Below are positions 13,783 through 15,017 of a DNA stretch of 15,017 nt, piece by piece; position 1 is the first letter of the stretch, and each line of letters begins with the position of its first letter. The notes below the pieces were generated by a model. It had not been told where the DNA came from. It did no database searches and saw only the letters and a program-made list of their open reading frames with translations. The DNA comes from an uncultured Bacilli bacterium. GTDB taxonomy: Bacteria; Bacillota_I; Bacilli_A; RF39; UBA660. The translations under genes were made by a program, and so were the position numbers. The DNA is taken from contig CALVUV010000019.1 of assembly GCA_944363685.1 (NCBI GenBank), positions 1 to 15,017 on the forward strand, in the 5' to 3' direction.

Positions 13783-15017
13783 ATGAAGGCATGTGTTTAT
13801 ACATTGGGATGTAAAGTTAATACTTATGAAAGCGAATATATTATGTTAAAACTAATAGAAGCAGGATACGATGTAGTAAATAATTTAGATGAAACCTCTG
13901 ATGTTTATATAATTAATACTTGTACTGTTACTAATACTGCTGATATTAAAAGTAGAAAGATAATTAATCGTATTAAAAGAAATAATCCTAATGCTTGTAT
14001 AGTTGCCTTAGGTTGTTATGTAGAAGATCATCCAAGTGATGATTTAGGAATAGATATTTATATTGGTAATAAAGATAAAAGTAAAATAATAGAATTACTT
14101 GATTTATATTTTACTAATAAAGAACCCATTAGAAGAGTAGGTCTTAATAAAGAAAAATTTGAAGATATGTATATAACAGACTTTAAAAATAGGTGTAGAG
14201 CCTTTGTTAAAGTGCAAGATGGATGTGAGAATTTCTGTAGTTACTGTATTATTCCTTATGTTAGAGGTAAGTGTAGAAGTAAAGATTTAAATACTGTAGT
14301 TAGTGAAGTAACTGCTTTAGTTAATAAAGGCTTTAAAGAAATAGTATTAACTGGTATTCATACAGGACACTATGGAGTTGATCTTGATACTAGTTTTGCA
14401 GATTTACTTAACGCTTTGGTTAAAATAGATGGTTTAAAAAGACTTAGAATATCAAGTATTGAAATAACTGAGTTAACTGATGAAGTATTAGATATTATAA
14501 AAAATAATAAAGTAATAGTAGATCATTTACATATTCCTTTACAAGCAGGTAGTGATAAAATCTTAAAATTAATGAATCGTAAATATGATTTAGAATACTT
14601 TGAAAATAAATTAAAGGAAATTAGAAAGATTAGACCTAATATATCTATAACTACAGATATTATTGTTGGTTTTCCTAATGAAAGTGAAGAAGATTTTAAT
14701 GAGACTATAGAAAATTCTAAGAAATTTGGCTTTTCTAAGATTCATGTTTTTCCATACTCAGATAGAAAAGGAACTGTAGCAAGTAAAATGGATGGACATA
14801 TAGATGGTAATATTAAGAAAGATAGGGCAAGAAGGCTTCTTGATGTTTCTAAGAAATTAGAGAAAGAATATGCTAATAAGTTTATAGGTGAAACCTTAGA
14901 AGTTCTTTTTGAAGAAGTTAAAGATGGTGTTAGTATAGGACATACTAGTAATTATTTAAAAGTTAAAGTAAAAGGAGATATTCCTTCTAATACTTTTAAA
15001 AATGTTAAGATTAAAAG
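13783..15017 (+). CDS. mtaB: tRNA t6A37 methylthiotransferase MtaB (3' end beyond window)
   Basis: About 411 residues are visible and the frame is still open at the window edge; the family is usually about 430 aa, so only the end is missing. It is a radical-SAM iron-sulfur enzyme that makes ms2t6A at position 37 of ANN-decoding tRNAs. The N-terminal MTTase domain holds cluster ligands Cys10, Cys47 and Cys78. The radical-SAM motif is CENFCSYC with Cys148, Cys152 and Cys155. LHIPLQAGSDKILKLMNRKY and TTDIIVGFPNESEEDF are typical of the MiaB/MtaB superfamily; the TLGCKVNTYES start and short spacing favour MtaB. A C-terminal TRAM domain begins near 370. AGGAAGTGAT (13770-13779) fits ATG 13783; the earlier ATG 13778 is followed by TAA. 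It lies 20 nt after the SGNH gene. Confidence 0.94.
   Translation, partial: MKACVYTLGCKVNTYESEYIMLKLIEAGYDVVNNLDETSDVYIINTCTVTNTADIKSRKIINRIKRNNPNACIVALGCYVEDHPSDDLGIDIYIGNKDKSKIIELLDLYFTNKEPIRRVGLNKEKFEDMYITDFKNRCRAFVKVQDGCENFCSYCIIPYVRGKCRSKDLNTVVSEVTALVNKGFKEIVLTGIHTGHYGVDLDTSFADLLNALVKIDGLKRLRISSIEITELTDEVLDIIKNNKVIVDHLHIPLQAGSDKILKLMNRKYDLEYFENKLKEIRKIRPNISITTDIIVGFPNESEEDFNETIENSKKFGFSKIHVFPYSDRKGTVASKMDGHIDGNIKKDRARRLLDVSKKLEKEYANKFIGETLEVLFEEVKDGVSIGHTSNYLKVKVKGDIPSNTFKNVKIK

Noticed and set aside
1..15017. Mycoplasma genetic code (TGA = Trp)
   Set aside because: rnr and thrS end at TGA in natural positions, and Trp is encoded by TGG throughout the genes read.

Overview
The window is AT-rich bacterial DNA with Bacillota-type signals: strong Shine-Dalgarno sites, TTG and GTG starts, rho-independent terminators, a T-box leader, and an L27 gene preceded by the L27-processing protease Prp. 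TGA is used as a stop (rnr, thrS), so this is not the Mycoplasma code. A class B penicillin-binding protein shows that the cell makes peptidoglycan. Two small genes resembling the B. subtilis YqfT (DUF2624) and YqfQ families point to the class Bacilli. An uncultured low-GC gut lineage such as RF39 would fit, but that placement is inference.

Layout. 1-557: end of the rplU-prp-rpmA ribosomal block, closed by a strong terminator shared with a converging DUF2624-like gene (556-804, minus). 882-3884: a cell-wall pair, a PBP2-type transpeptidase and a membrane-anchored NodB-fold protein whose metal ligands are all replaced. 3886-9248: one apparent operon with its own promoter and threonine-type T-box leader, then rnr (RNase R), thrS (lacking the TGS domain), a GNAT acetyltransferase and an unrecognised 139-aa protein. 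It ends in a long hairpin that also overlaps the 3' end of a converging YqfQ-like gene (9214-9513, minus). 9554-11859: a consensus promoter followed by a GspF/PilC-family membrane protein with an unusual N-terminal extension and a prepilin peptidase, the inner-membrane part of a type IV pilus, competence or secretion system whose other parts lie elsewhere.

11856-13762 looks like an accessory insertion: a promoter overlapped by a perfect inverted repeat, a decayed fragment of a RhuM-family gene, an intact RhuM-family gene, and an SGNH-fold hydrolase in which the nucleophile serine of the GDS motif is glutamate. 13783 to the window end: the tRNA methylthiotransferase MtaB, open at the right edge.

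The genes best worth following up are the RhuM/SGNH cassette with its RhuM remnant, the two apparently inactivated enzyme folds (NodB-like and SGNH), and the T-box that places an RNase under tRNA-Thr control together with thrS. I saw no tRNA or rRNA gene, CRISPR array, insertion sequence or replication origin.
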